From an uncultured Alphaproteobacteria bacterium (GTDB lineage: Bacteria > Pseudomonadota > Alphaproteobacteria > Thalassobaculales > Thalassobaculaceae), in the NCBI GenBank assembly GCA_937776645.1, contig CALMRI010000045.1:31868-95867 (forward strand): 64,000 nucleotides of DNA, read 5' to 3'. Below are positions 1 through 9,120 of this stretch, in pieces. The first letter of the stretch is position 1, and each line of letters begins with the position of its first letter. The notes under the pieces were generated by a model. It was not told where the DNA came from and searched no databases. It saw only the letters and a list, made by a program, of their open reading frames with translations. A program made the position numbers and the translations under genes.

Positions 1-1141
1 ACGGCAGGTCATGGATCACGCTTGGCGTGTCGAAATCGAAATGCGGCCAGTCCGAGGAATACAGCAACTGGCTCTCGGCGTTGATCATCTCGAAGGTGCA
101 TTCCAGCGCCCTCATGTTGCTCTTCTCCATCGGCTGGCAGGTGTACCAGCAATTCTCCCGCATATAGTCGCTCGGCATCTTCTTCAGCAGCGGCGCCTCT
201 GACTGACGCATCAGATATTGATCATCAAGACGCTGCATCAGGAACGGCACCCAGGCGAGACCGCTTTCCACCCAAAGCGTCTTCAGCTTGGGAAAACGCT
301 CAGGAATACCGTTCAAAATCCAGTTGGTCATATGCACGATGTTGCACCAGGTGAAGCCCAGGGAGTGCATCCCAAGGAAGGTGTTGCAGGTCGCTAGCGA
401 CGGGTCCTGCCAGTGATAGCCAGCATGGAAGGCAATCGGTTTGCCGCTCTCCTCAATCGCCCGATACAGCTTCATATACTCGTTGGCATGCACCGGCTTG
501 TAGCGGGTTGAGGTGACGCAGAAGCCGATCACGTTGGGATTGTCTGCGTGTTGCTCAACCATCTTTAGCGCCTCGTCGGGGGTGTTGAACGGCAACACCA
601 CCAGGGTGACGATCCCCGGTTCTCCGGGCAAAATTCGCTCGGTTAGCCAGCGGTTATAGGCCTGGCAAAGAAACACCTCCATTTCGGTCTGCGGGTGCAT
701 GCCGAGAAACAGCATCGGGGTCGGAAACAACACCATGTAGTTGACCGCCAGGCCATGCATCGCCCGGCGGGTCAGAACCACGTCCCGGTGCACGTCGGTT
801 TCCTCGACTTTTTCACGCTGACTCGACTGATGCGGGATCCGGCCGCCAACATCTTGATAGCGCAGGCCAAGATCGCCATTCAATCCGTAGGGCGGCGCGC
901 CAACGCGCTCTTTTTGGTACATAGTCGCCTGATGGCGCACCACCGGGTCCTCGATATACTCGGTGACCTCGGCCCAGCTGACGCTTTCCACGTGATGCGC
1001 GTCAACGTCGACGATCAGCCAGTCAACATAGCCCTTGCGCTCGGCATCCCGGCGCGAATGGGCGAGATAGTCCCGGGTATCGGTGTGGGTATCAATGCTC
1101 TGGACCGGATGGTCTTCGGCCTTGGTGATGTCGGCGTCCAT
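1..1141 (-). CDS. Amidohydrolase-2 (ACMSD-like) family protein, C-terminus beyond the window
   Basis: About 380 codons are visible from an ATG at 1141, and the frame runs off the left edge. The N-terminal DVDAHHVE resembles the metal-binding start of Amidohydro_2 proteins. Later segments (VIGFCVTSTRY, IAFHAGYHWQD, LWVESGLAWVPF, SSDWPHFD) carry the His, Glu and Asp positions seen in this TIM-barrel family of metal-dependent hydrolases and decarboxylases. The family includes aminocarboxymuconate-semialdehyde decarboxylase, so a hydrolase or non-oxidative decarboxylase of a ring-cleavage intermediate is plausible; the substrate is not known. It is the last visible gene of a leftward operon with the 148-aa protein, the Rieske protein and the exporter. 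It starts 27 bases after the 148-aa gene stops. Confidence 0.8.
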   Translation of the reverse strand, partial: MDADITKAEDHPVQSIDTHTDTRDYLAHSRRDAERKGYVDWLIVDVDAHHVESVSWAEVTEYIEDPVVRHQATMYQKERVGAPPYGLNGDLGLRYQDVGGRIPHQSSQREKVEETDVHRDVVLTRRAMHGLAVNYMVLFPTPMLFLGMHPQTEMEVFLCQAYNRWLTERILPGEPGIVTLVVLPFNTPDEALKMVEQHADNPNVIGFCVTSTRYKPVHANEYMKLYRAIEESGKPIAFHAGYHWQDPSLATCNTFLGMHSLGFTWCNIVHMTNWILNGIPERFPKLKTLWVESGLAWVPFLMQRLDDQYLMRQSEAPLLKKMPSDYMRENCWYTCQPMEKSNMRALECTFEMINAESQLLYSSDWPHFDFDTPSVIHDLP

Positions 1142-1168
1142 GGCGTGCTCCCGCAAGCGGTGTTGCAG

Positions 1169-1615
1169 TCAACCCTCGCCCGATGACGGTATCGGGGGTT
1201 GGGGGTGTGGGGCGTGGGGCTGGGGCGTGTCATGATAATCCTCGGGTCGACGGCGCGACCAGAGGCCAAATTCCATTGGCCCGAGGCGCAGGGCGCGCAA
1301 CACTTCGGTCACCGCGGTCAGCGCCTCGGTCGGCGTCACCACCTCGTCATAATCACCCAAAATCGGACGGAAAGTCCGCGCTTCACCATCGGCCTTGGCG
1401 GCATAGAGCTTGACCGCGGCGGTCATCAGCTTGGCCACAGCGGCATCCGAGATCCGTCCCACCTCGCCTTCGGCTAGGGCGCTCTCGGTCCGATCCCAGA
1501 TCATCTCGGCGGCACGCTCCAGCACCGCATAAGGATCGTTTTCACGCATCGGCGCGCCAGCGTCGCCGGGACGGGCGACAGAAAGGTCCACAGGCCGGTC
1601 TTCAGAGGAGGACAT
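1169..1615 (-). CDS. Hypothetical helical protein of the Rieske-amidohydrolase operon
   Basis: A 148-aa protein with no family that I recognise. Residues about 25-115 look mostly helical and charged, and the tail is rich in Pro and His (many PQ and HP pairs). There is no signal peptide or membrane segment. A good ribosome-binding site (GGGAGA) precedes the ATG at 1615. Its first 14 bases overlap the end of the Rieske gene, so the two are probably translationally coupled. The coupling and the downstream amidohydrolase suggest a small partner subunit of an oxidation or decarboxylation system, but that is inference from position only. Confidence 0.7.
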   Translation of the reverse strand: MSSSEDRPVDLSVARPGDAGAPMRENDPYAVLERAAEMIWDRTESALAEGEVGRISDAAVAKLMTAAVKLYAAKADGEARTFRPILGDYDEVVTPTEALTAVTEVLRALRLGPMEFGLWSRRRPEDYHDTPQPHAPHPQPPIPSSGEG

Positions 1616-1967
1616 AAATGTCTCCCGCCTCGACCTGCACAGTCACCGGGTCCAGCGCCAATTCCGAGGTGCCCGGGTGCTTGCCAGTGCGAATATCAAA
1701 TTCCAGGCCGTGCCAAGGGCAAACAATGTTCAATTTGTCCTCGTCATACAGCCGGCCATGGCTTTTCATCTGATCATCGAGGTTCTCGCGGACCAGGGGA
1801 TAGAGCCGACCCTGACACACCGGTCCGCCCTGATGCGGGCAGACATTGCGCCAGGCGTGGAAATCATCGCCGAGCCGGAAGACGCCGATTTCCGCGTTGC
1901 CAACCGTCACCACCCGCTTGCTGCGATCCTCGAATTCCTCGACCGCTCCAACACGGATCATCTGCAT
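1602..1967 (-). CDS. Rieske [2Fe-2S] ferredoxin-like protein
   Basis: A 121-aa single-domain Rieske protein. The cluster ligands are visible as CPH (CPHQGG) and CPWH (CPWHG), followed by LEFDIRTG, the usual end of a Rieske fold. The spacing between the two ligand pairs is about 37 residues, against about 15-17 in standard Rieske ferredoxins, so there is an insertion of roughly 20 residues. I chose the ATG at 1967 because GGAGAG lies just upstream; a TTG at 1982 is the longer alternative. It probably passes electrons to, or acts with, a partner oxygenase or the neighbouring proteins. No reductase gene is visible in the window part of the operon. Confidence 0.85.
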   Translation of the reverse strand: MQMIRVGAVEEFEDRSKRVVTVGNAEIGVFRLGDDFHAWRNVCPHQGGPVCQGRLYPLVRENLDDQMKSHGRLYDEDKLNIVCPWHGLEFDIRTGKHPGTSELALDPVTVQVEAGDIYVLL

Positions 1968-2056
1968 GGTCTTGCTCTCCAAAATTGTCTACGGATCTTA
2001 TCGGGCGCTACGCGATGGTGCCATCCACCATGTGCGATCAGGTTTAATTGCTCTAA

Positions 2057-3571
2057 TTATTTGTTCGGCCGCTTCATCGTGACCAGCGATAGCACCGGCA
2101 ATGACACTAGGCAGGTCAGCGCGTAAAAATAGAAGGCATTGTCATAACCGATCATCGCCGATTGGCGGGTGATCTCGGCGGAGAGGCCGCCCAGGCTGCT
2201 TGTCCAATCCACAGCTCCGGAGCCGACAACGCTAGGGAAATCCAATCGTTCCTCATAGGGCGACACCTTCTCGGCCATCTCGGAATAACTGATTTTCGAA
2301 GTCCTGATCAACAGCATGACGCTAAGCGCCACGAACACGCTGGTACCAAGATTGCGCAGGAGATGGAAAAACGCCGATGCGTCGGGAAACAGGTTCTGCG
2401 GCATCGTCGAGAAGGTGATCACCGCCAGCGGCACCCATAACACGCCGCAGCCAAAGCCCTGCAGCACGCTTGCCCAGGACACCGATTCCAGGGTGACGTT
2501 CAGATCATAGAGGCTCATCCCCCAGCCGCTGAGGCCGATACAGCCCATTCCCAGGACCATCCCGACTCTGGGGTCCAGGCGCCCCATACGGGCCGCCACG
2601 AAGAAGCCGATGATCATGCCGACGCCGCGCATCGCCAGCACCAGGCCGATCAACGTGTCGGGATACCCCTTCAGATTTTGCAGCAGTGACGGCAGCAACA
2701 CGAGGGGGGTGAAATTCAGCGCGCCATAGACGAAGACCAGGAAGACCCCGATGATGTAATTCCGATTGAAGAAAATCTTCGGATTGATATAGGGCTGTGC
2801 CTGAAAGAACGAGTTGGTGATGAACATATAGAAGGCGATCGCCATGAAGCTGAAAAGCGATATAATATATAGTGATTCGAACCAGTCCTCACGCTCGCCC
2901 CGGTCGAGCAGAAGTTGCAGGCAGACGATCGCGATCGAGAACAGTGTAAAACCGGCATAGTCGAATTTCACATTGTCGAGGCGGCCGCCATCCCGCACCC
3001 ATCGCAGATTTCCCAGAACCGCCAGAACGCCCAGAGGCAGCATCAAAAAGAACACCCAGCGCCAATCATAAGCTTGCGAGAGATAGCCGCCCAGCGACGG
3101 CGCAATGGCCGGCCCGACGACCACCGACATGCCATAGATGCTGTTGACCTTGGCATGCATTTCTCGCGGATAACTCTGCAGCAGGGTTGCCTGGGACAGC
3201 GGCACCAGCGGCGCCCCGAGAAGGCCCTGCAACACCCGAAAAAACAGCAAGCTTTCCAGGGATGTCGAGAACCCGCAGGCCAGGGTCGCCAAGGTGAAGC
3301 TCGCGGTGCAGAAAAGCAGCACTTGCCGGCGACCAAACATCGCTACCAAGGACCCGGTTAGCGGCGTCGCGATCGCCGTCGCCAGAACGTTCAAGGTCAC
3401 CACCCAGGAAATCTGATCCTGGCTTGCCGACAGAGCGCCCTGCAATTGTGGAAGGGTAATGTTCACCATGGTCATGGTGAGCGAGTACAGCATCGTGGTC
3501 CCGGCCATGGTCATCATGATCAGGGCGCGATTGCCGGGCGTACCCTCAAGGTCTGCGGTAGTCGCTGCCAT
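2057..3571 (-). CDS. MFS exporter, DHA2 (EmrB/QacA) family
   Basis: A 504-aa polytopic membrane protein of the length typical for 14-helix drug:proton antiporters. It has the family start (TMVNITLPQLQG, then QISWVVTLNVLATAIATPL), an MFS motif A (GRRQVLLF) and a motif C-like segment (VVGPAIAPSLGGYL). It probably exports a small organic compound across the inner membrane. It is the first gene of the leftward operon with the Rieske protein 89 bases downstream, so it may move the substrate or product of that set. It is divergent from the MFS gene at 3843. Confidence 0.85.
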   Translation of the reverse strand: MAATTADLEGTPGNRALIMMTMAGTTMLYSLTMTMVNITLPQLQGALSASQDQISWVVTLNVLATAIATPLTGSLVAMFGRRQVLLFCTASFTLATLACGFSTSLESLLFFRVLQGLLGAPLVPLSQATLLQSYPREMHAKVNSIYGMSVVVGPAIAPSLGGYLSQAYDWRWVFFLMLPLGVLAVLGNLRWVRDGGRLDNVKFDYAGFTLFSIAIVCLQLLLDRGEREDWFESLYIISLFSFMAIAFYMFITNSFFQAQPYINPKIFFNRNYIIGVFLVFVYGALNFTPLVLLPSLLQNLKGYPDTLIGLVLAMRGVGMIIGFFVAARMGRLDPRVGMVLGMGCIGLSGWGMSLYDLNVTLESVSWASVLQGFGCGVLWVPLAVITFSTMPQNLFPDASAFFHLLRNLGTSVFVALSVMLLIRTSKISYSEMAEKVSPYEERLDFPSVVGSGAVDWTSSLGGLSAEITRQSAMIGYDNAFYFYALTCLVSLPVLSLVTMKRPNK

Positions 3572-3842
3572 GCGGTTCCACTGGGCAGTCCTGTTGGTTA
3601 TTCAGGAACCTGTGCCGGTTGATTGAGCGGCAAGCTACCGGTTCGGTCTTCGGCACGGCAAATCACCGCTGGATTTAGATGGCAAGCATCTGGTCTGTGA
3701 TCGCGCCCAGCCGTAGATCACCCAACCTAAAGATCCCTAACCCGGTAGTCCCCTGCAAGTCCGTGACGCCACGCTGGGATCGGTGTACATCCAAACTCCG
3801 ATCCCTGCCTCGGTTGCAAACGCCCACAAATGACCCCCTCCA
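3572..3842. promoter_or_regulatory. Divergent intergenic region between two MFS genes
   Basis: The 271 bases separate the starts of the two divergent transporter genes, so both promoters must lie here. I see no convincing -35/-10 pair, no clear operator dyad and no small gene. No regulator gene is adjacent. Confidence 0.3.
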
Positions 3843-5033
3843 ATGACATTTGAACGCCGCGTTCTCATCGCGATGTGCGCACTGATCTTCACCAATCAGC
3901 TCGGCTTCGGCGCCATGGTGCCGTCATTGCCGCTTTATGCCGAAACTTTCGGGGTCTCGGCGACAGCGATAGGTATGGCGATCGCAGTTTATGGCCTGGC
4001 GCGGTTTGCCCTGGCGATGCCGTCGGGATGGCTTTCGGACAATTGGGGACGGCAGCCGGCGCTCGCCATCGGCGGAATATTGTCGGCCGTCGGAAATTTT
4101 TGGAGTGTATTTGCCGACGCCTATCCGGAATTCTTGCTGGCTCGTTTTGTGGCCGGCGCCGGCGCTGGCATGATCGTCACCACCGGGGCCGTGGTGCTGG
4201 CCGACATCACCACCCCGGAGCGGCGGGGCCGGATTATTTCGATCTATCAGGGCACGTTCATCTTCGGCGTTGGCATCGGGCCGTTACCCGGCGGCCTGCT
4301 GGCGGAACTCTACGGGCTCTCCGCACCGTTTTGGTTTTGTGGCGGGGCCAGCGTGATCGCCAGCACCGTCGCGCTTTTTGCGGTCAAGGAAACCCGGCAC
4401 CTAGCCCGCGCCAAAGAGAGCAAGCATGGTGTGCGGCCGACTTTCGTCGCGCAAATCCGGTTGCTTTCAAAAAATACCGGCTTCGTTCTGGTCAGCAGTA
4501 TCGCGCTGATCAATGCGCTTACCCGGACCGGTGGACTGTTCAACATCATCCCGATCATCGGCAGCTTCAAACTCGGTCTTTCGGTCGCCGAAATCGGCTT
4601 TGGCATGGCCCTAGGCAGCATCCTTGGGTTGGTGGCGACCTACCCTTCCGGGATGATCGCCGATCGCTGGGGTCGCAAGGCGGTGATCGTGCCGGTGACG
4701 GTAATGACCGGCGCATCATTTCTGTTGTTCTTAGCGGCCGACAGCTTGACGACCTTTGCCGGCGCCTATGTTCTGTGGGGCGTCGCCTCCTCGATTGGCG
4801 GCTCGGCGCCAGCAGCTTATGCCGCCGACTCGGCGCCGCCGGGGATGAATGCCTCGGCGATGAGCATGTTTCGCATGCTCGGTGATATTGGCTACGTCGT
4901 CGGCCCAATTGCGCTCGGTTACATTGTCGATGTGCAGGGGCCGGACACCGCCCTTATTCTATGCACCGTTTTGCTGGTGTTAATCGCCGCCGCCTTCGCC
5001 AAGTTCGCCCCGGAGACTTATCGGGCTGGTTAG
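3843..5033 (+). CDS. MFS transporter, DHA1-like
   Basis: A 396-aa membrane protein with about 12 predicted helices. The first helix region (GFGAMVPSLPLYAETFG) and the loop-2 motif (SGWLSDNWGRQPAL) are typical of DHA1 transporters, and a second such loop is at GMIADRWGRKAV in the C-terminal half. It probably moves a small organic solute by proton coupling. It lies 120 bases upstream of the altronate dehydratase-family gene on the same strand, which suggests uptake of a sugar acid, but it could equally be an exporter. Confidence 0.83.
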   Translation: MTFERRVLIAMCALIFTNQLGFGAMVPSLPLYAETFGVSATAIGMAIAVYGLARFALAMPSGWLSDNWGRQPALAIGGILSAVGNFWSVFADAYPEFLLARFVAGAGAGMIVTTGAVVLADITTPERRGRIISIYQGTFIFGVGIGPLPGGLLAELYGLSAPFWFCGGASVIASTVALFAVKETRHLARAKESKHGVRPTFVAQIRLLSKNTGFVLVSSIALINALTRTGGLFNIIPIIGSFKLGLSVAEIGFGMALGSILGLVATYPSGMIADRWGRKAVIVPVTVMTGASFLLFLAADSLTTFAGAYVLWGVASSIGGSAPAAYAADSAPPGMNASAMSMFRMLGDIGYVVGPIALGYIVDVQGPDTALILCTVLLVLIAAAFAKFAPETYRAG

Positions 5034-5153
5034 AGCCTCGGCGGATGGCGCAATCGCCTGGAGCGCCCCAAACTAAAGCGATAGGGTCTCTCGACAATTG
5101 CCCCCGAGCCACAAGCCCCAAAACCATAAGGCCCGAGTTGAGAGGAAAAAATC

Positions 5154-6701
5154 ATGGCAGGACTTCAGGATAAAGGCGCGGGCGGACCAGCGATCCGACT
5201 GAACGCGGCGGACAATGTCGCGGTGGCGTTGAAGGAAATCGCCACCGGCACGACGATCCCGGGCAGCAATGTGGTGACCCGCGAAATCGTACCGCCGGGC
5301 TATAAGCTGGCGATGCACGACATCTCCCAAGGTGAGCCGATCCTGAAATACAACGTGACCGTTGGTTTTGCCAAATCGGACCTGATGGCCGGCACCATGC
5401 TGCACAATCACAATGTGGAGTTTCGCGAGTTTCAGCGCGACTATCGCTATGCTGAGGATTTCAAACCCGTCGACATTCTGCCCGAGGCACAACGCGCTAG
5501 CTTCCAGGGATACATGCGCGCCGATGGCCGCGCCGGCACCCGCAACTTCGTCGCCATCGTCTCGACAGTAAATTGCTCGGCCACCGTGGTCCATGCCATC
5601 GCCGACTATTTCACCAAGGATCGTCTGGCCAAATACCCGAATGTCGATGGCGTTGCCGCCTTCAGCCATCATACCGGCTGCGGCATGGAGATGACCGGCG
5701 AGCCGATGGACCTGCTGCATCGCACCCTGGCCGGCTACATCCGCCATCCGAACGTCGCCGCCAGTCTGGTGGTCGGACTGGGTTGTGAGCGCTGTCAGAT
5801 CGGAGGGCTGTTCCAGACCCAAAACCTGGAACCGAACAAGACGCTCCGCACTCTGGTGATGCAGGAGACCGGGGGCACCAGACAGACCATCGCCCGCGGC
5901 ATCGCCATCGTCGAAGAGCTGCTGGAGCAGGCCAACACCGCCACCCGCGAGACGGTTTCGGCGAGCCATATCATGGTCGGCCTGCAATGCGGCGGCTCGG
6001 ACGGTTTTTCCTCGATCACCGCCAACCCGGCGCTTGGCAAGGCTGTCGACATTCTGGCCCGCCATGGCGGCACCGGCGTGCTGTCGGAAACCCCGGAGAT
6101 CTACGGCGTCGAACACACCCTGACGGCGCGCGCCGCGACGGTCGAGATCGGCGAGAAGCTGATTGAGCGGATTCGCTGGTGGAAGGATGAATACGCGGTC
6201 GGCCGGGACGTGCAGATCAATGGCGTTATCAGCCCCGGCAACCAGCATGGCGGCCTCGCCAATATCCTGGAAAAGTCGCTGGGTTCGGCGATGAAGGGCG
6301 GCACCGGACCGTTGATGGAGGTCTTCAAATACGCCGAGCCGGTGACCACCAACGGCTTTGTGTTCATGGATACGCCGGGCTTCGATCCGGTTTCCGCGAC
6401 CGGGCAGATCGCCGGCGGCGCCAATATGGTGGCCTTCACCACCGGTCGAGGCTCGTGCTTCGGTGCCAAGCCGAGCCCGTCGATCAAGCTCGCCACCAAC
6501 ACCGCGATGTTTAAGCGCATGGAAGAGGACATGGACATCAATTGCGGCGCCATCCTCGATGGCGAGGTGGATATGGAGGAAATGGGCCAGCGGATTTTCG
6601 AGTATTTCCTCTACGTCGCCTCCGGCGGTGAGACTAAGAGCGAAATGCTCGACCTCGGCCGGCATGAATTCGTTCCCTGGAACATCGGCATCACAGGCTG
6701 A
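5154..6701 (+). CDS. UxaA/GarD family hydro-lyase (altronate or galactarate dehydratase type)
   Basis: A 515-aa protein with the two-part structure of this family: an N-terminal SAF domain (residues about 15-85) and a large C-terminal lyase domain starting near GRAGTRNFVAIV. Conserved family segments are visible, including NCSATV, HHTGCGME, GLGCERCQI, LQCGGSDG and TTGRGSCFG; Cys residues in these bind the iron-type cofactor in characterised members. It should dehydrate a hexonate or hexarate to a 2-keto-3-deoxy acid. GAGAGGAAAAAATC gives a good ribosome-binding site. The KDPG aldolase and PfkB kinase at 49-50.6 kb could act downstream. The exact substrate cannot be told from sequence. Confidence 0.85.
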   Translation: MAGLQDKGAGGPAIRLNAADNVAVALKEIATGTTIPGSNVVTREIVPPGYKLAMHDISQGEPILKYNVTVGFAKSDLMAGTMLHNHNVEFREFQRDYRYAEDFKPVDILPEAQRASFQGYMRADGRAGTRNFVAIVSTVNCSATVVHAIADYFTKDRLAKYPNVDGVAAFSHHTGCGMEMTGEPMDLLHRTLAGYIRHPNVAASLVVGLGCERCQIGGLFQTQNLEPNKTLRTLVMQETGGTRQTIARGIAIVEELLEQANTATRETVSASHIMVGLQCGGSDGFSSITANPALGKAVDILARHGGTGVLSETPEIYGVEHTLTARAATVEIGEKLIERIRWWKDEYAVGRDVQINGVISPGNQHGGLANILEKSLGSAMKGGTGPLMEVFKYAEPVTTNGFVFMDTPGFDPVSATGQIAGGANMVAFTTGRGSCFGAKPSPSIKLATNTAMFKRMEEDMDINCGAILDGEVDMEEMGQRIFEYFLYVASGGETKSEMLDLGRHEFVPWNIGITG

Positions 6702-6740
6702 CACACGCCGCAAGATTAGCGACATAGACGGAGCATAGGC

Positions 6741-7157
6741 ATGGCACTTGCGGTCGTTGGCGCCGGGTTCAGGCGGACCGGAACCAACTCGCTCAAAGTC
6801 GCGCTCGAAATGCTGACTCTCGGACCGTGCCACCACATGTTCGAGGTGCTCAACGACCTCGAGCAACTCCCATTCTGGCAGGCTGACCGCGCAACGGATG
6901 AAGCTGCCGCGGGAGCGTGGTCGACCCACACAGTGTTTCACCAGCCTATTTTTACGCGGTCCGACCGTGGATTGGCCTTCAGTCGCGGTATTGGCGAGGT
7001 TGCGATGGCGACGATCGCTCCGGAACGCTTGCTGACCTACGACGTCGCCGAGGGGTGGCAGCCGTTATGCCAATTTCTAGGAGTGCCGGTTCCCAAGGAC
7101 GCTTTTCCACGCACCAACTCGACGGCGGAGTTTCAGACCCGGGTAATCGCGCGATAG
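6741..7157 (+). pseudogene. Sulfotransferase-family gene, internally deleted remnant
   Basis: The 138-codon frame has both ends of a family that normally has about 210-230 residues. The N-terminus carries the PAPS 5'-phosphosulfate loop (GAGFRRTGTNSLK) and GPCHHM. The C-terminus has LLTYDVAEGWQPLCQFLG and FPRTNSTAEF. The central part, with the VDWP and RDPE.WY motifs, is missing from this frame. A short VDWPSV remains in another frame near 6972. So the gene has lost about 80-90 codons and suffered at least one frameshift, and it cannot make a normal enzyme. Confidence 0.75.
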
Positions 7158-7214
7158 ACAACCGGCCACGCAGCCGACAGAATATTGCGCCGAATAAAAC
7201 TGTGAGTCGATCCG

Positions 7215-8529
7215 ATGACCCTCGCCACGCCTACGGAAACCGCGTCTGAAAATACCCGAGCTGAGAACGTCCGGACCGATAAGGTCAAGGTCCTACCGTT
7301 CGACTGGCCCGAGGAGGGCGTGACCCGCATTCCCTTTCAGATTTTCTCCGATCCGGCGGTCTACAAGCTGGAGCAGGAGCGGATCTTTCGCGGACCGGTC
7401 TGGCACTTTTTATGTCTTGAGTTAGACCTGAAGGAGCCCGGTGACTATCGCACCAGCTTCATCGGCGACACACCAATCATCGCGGTCAAGGATCGCGACG
7501 GCGAGATCAATGCGATGGTCAACCGCTGTGCCCATAAGGGTGCGCTGGTTTGCCATAAGGAGCGCGGTAACGCCAAGGCGCTGTCCTGTGTCTATCATTC
7601 CTGGACCTATGATCTGAGCGGCCAGTTGATGGGGTTGGCGTTCCGTGACGGGTTGCGCGGCAAGGGCGGGATGCCCGATGACTTCAGCGTCAAGGACCAC
7701 CGCCTGCAACCGGTGCGCAGTGCGGTTTTCGCCGGCATGGTGTTCGGTACCTTCTCGGACGAAACCCCGGATGTGGAAAGCTTTTTCGGCTCCGAGATGT
7801 GCAAGATCCTGCGCCGCAACTTTCTCCCGACCCCTGAAGCTGCTCGGCTATCACAGCCAGATCATCCACAACAATTGGAAGCTCTACGCCGAGAATGTGC
7901 GGGACAGCTATCACGCGACCCTACTGCACACCTTCTACACAACCTTCAAGATCAATCGTCTCGACATGGATGGCGGCATCCGGATCACCGATGCCGCGCA
8001 GCCCTGGCACCATCTTTCTTTCGCCAAACGCGCCACGCTTGACGCGGCCGAGGAGTACAAGGCGGCCGAGGTCCATTCCGCGAGCTACGAAACCCGCCTG
8101 AACGGCCCTGAATTGCTGGAGGCCTGGAACGAGTTCGACGATGGCATCACCCATTCGATCCAAGCGCTGTTTCCGACCCTGGCGATCCAGTTCACCTTGA
8201 ACTCCCTGGCGGTGCGCTGGTTCACCCCGCGCGGCGTCGATAAGACCGAGCTGTTCTGGATGTATATCGGCTACGAGGATGACGACGAGGCCGAGGAGCG
8301 GATGCGGATCATGCAGTCCAATCTCACCGGCGCCGCTGGTCTAGTCAGTCTTGAGGATGGCTGCATCAACGAGTTCGTCCAGCGCGGCACCAAAGGCAGC
8401 GGGCAAAGCGCCAGCGCCTTCATGGAAATGGGCGGCAAGACCGTCGAGTCCAGCGAAGCCTCGCGCGCCACCGAAGTCGCGATCCGCGGCTTCTGGAAAG
8501 GCTATCGGGAGATCATGGGATTTGCCTGA
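7215..8529 (+). pseudogene. Aromatic ring-hydroxylating dioxygenase, large (alpha) subunit, frameshifted
   Basis: Two overlapping frames together encode a full-length 437-aa alpha subunit. The first part has the Rieske ligands CAH-x17-CVYH (residues about 100-122). The second part has the mononuclear iron motif DSYHATLLH and the bridging-Asp context NVRD. The frames join if one C is removed from the CCCC run at 7831-7834, giving PTLKLLGYHSQ. The family oxidises aromatic acids such as anthranilate, salicylate or halobenzoates to cis-diols. The beta-subunit gene follows 10 bases later and is also frameshifted. No reductase or ferredoxin is adjacent. The single-base defect could be a sequencing error, otherwise the enzyme is dead. 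Confidence 0.8.
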
Positions 8530-8539
8530 GGACCAGACG

Positions 8540-9050
8540 ATGACGACAAAGACGGCGGCAAAGCGCGACGTCCCGGTGCTCGACCCAGATCTGCGGGCCC
8601 GGGTGGCCGACTTTCTGGCTGACTACGCCCATGCCATCGACGACGACCGGCTGGAGGAATGGCCAGGATATTTCACCGCCGACGCGCTCTATCACATCAC
8701 CACCCGGGAGAGCGATGCGGCGGGCTTGCCGATCGGCATCATGCACTGCCGAGGCCGCGGCATGCTGGAGGATCGGATCAAGGCGCTTCGCACCGCCAAT
8801 ATCTTCGAGCCACACAGTTATTGCCACATCCTGGGGGCGACCCGACTTGTCGACCAGGGCGCCAGCGTGCTCTCAGCTCGGACCAATTTCACCGTCACCC
8901 GGACGATGCAGGACGGCGGAACGGACGCTCTTCGCCATCGGCAAATATCTCGACGAGATCGTGGTCGACGGCGAGAGCTTGGCGCTCCGTTCGCGGCGGG
9001 TGGTGCTGGAGTCTCGGCGGATTGACGTGTTGTTGGTAATTCCGCTTTGA
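8540..9050 (+). pseudogene. Aromatic ring-hydroxylating dioxygenase, small (beta) subunit, frameshifted
   Basis: The ATG at 8540 opens a protein typical of RHO beta subunits: RVADFLADYAHAIDD, WPGYFTADALYHITT, RGMLEDRI and PHSYCHILG in order. The frame breaks between about 8915 and 8924 (GGCGGAACGG). Removing one base there gives RTLFAIGKYLDEIV and an ending RVVLESRRIDVLLVIPL, for 169 aa in total, which is the normal size. The beta subunit is structural in this family. The tight linkage to the alpha gene and the same kind of defect suggest either joint loss of function or a local error-prone assembly. Confidence 0.75.
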
Positions 9051-9120
9051 AAGGCCACATACTGGGCGCCCGCGCCCTCCCGCGCTGGAATATCCGCCCA
9101 TTGCCTTGTGGAGCCCTACC

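Noticed and set aside
5073..6941. A 622-codon open frame on the minus strand opposite the dehydratase gene.
   Set aside because: It mirrors the real gene in GC-rich DNA, and its translation is full of His, Arg and Gly runs with no family motif.
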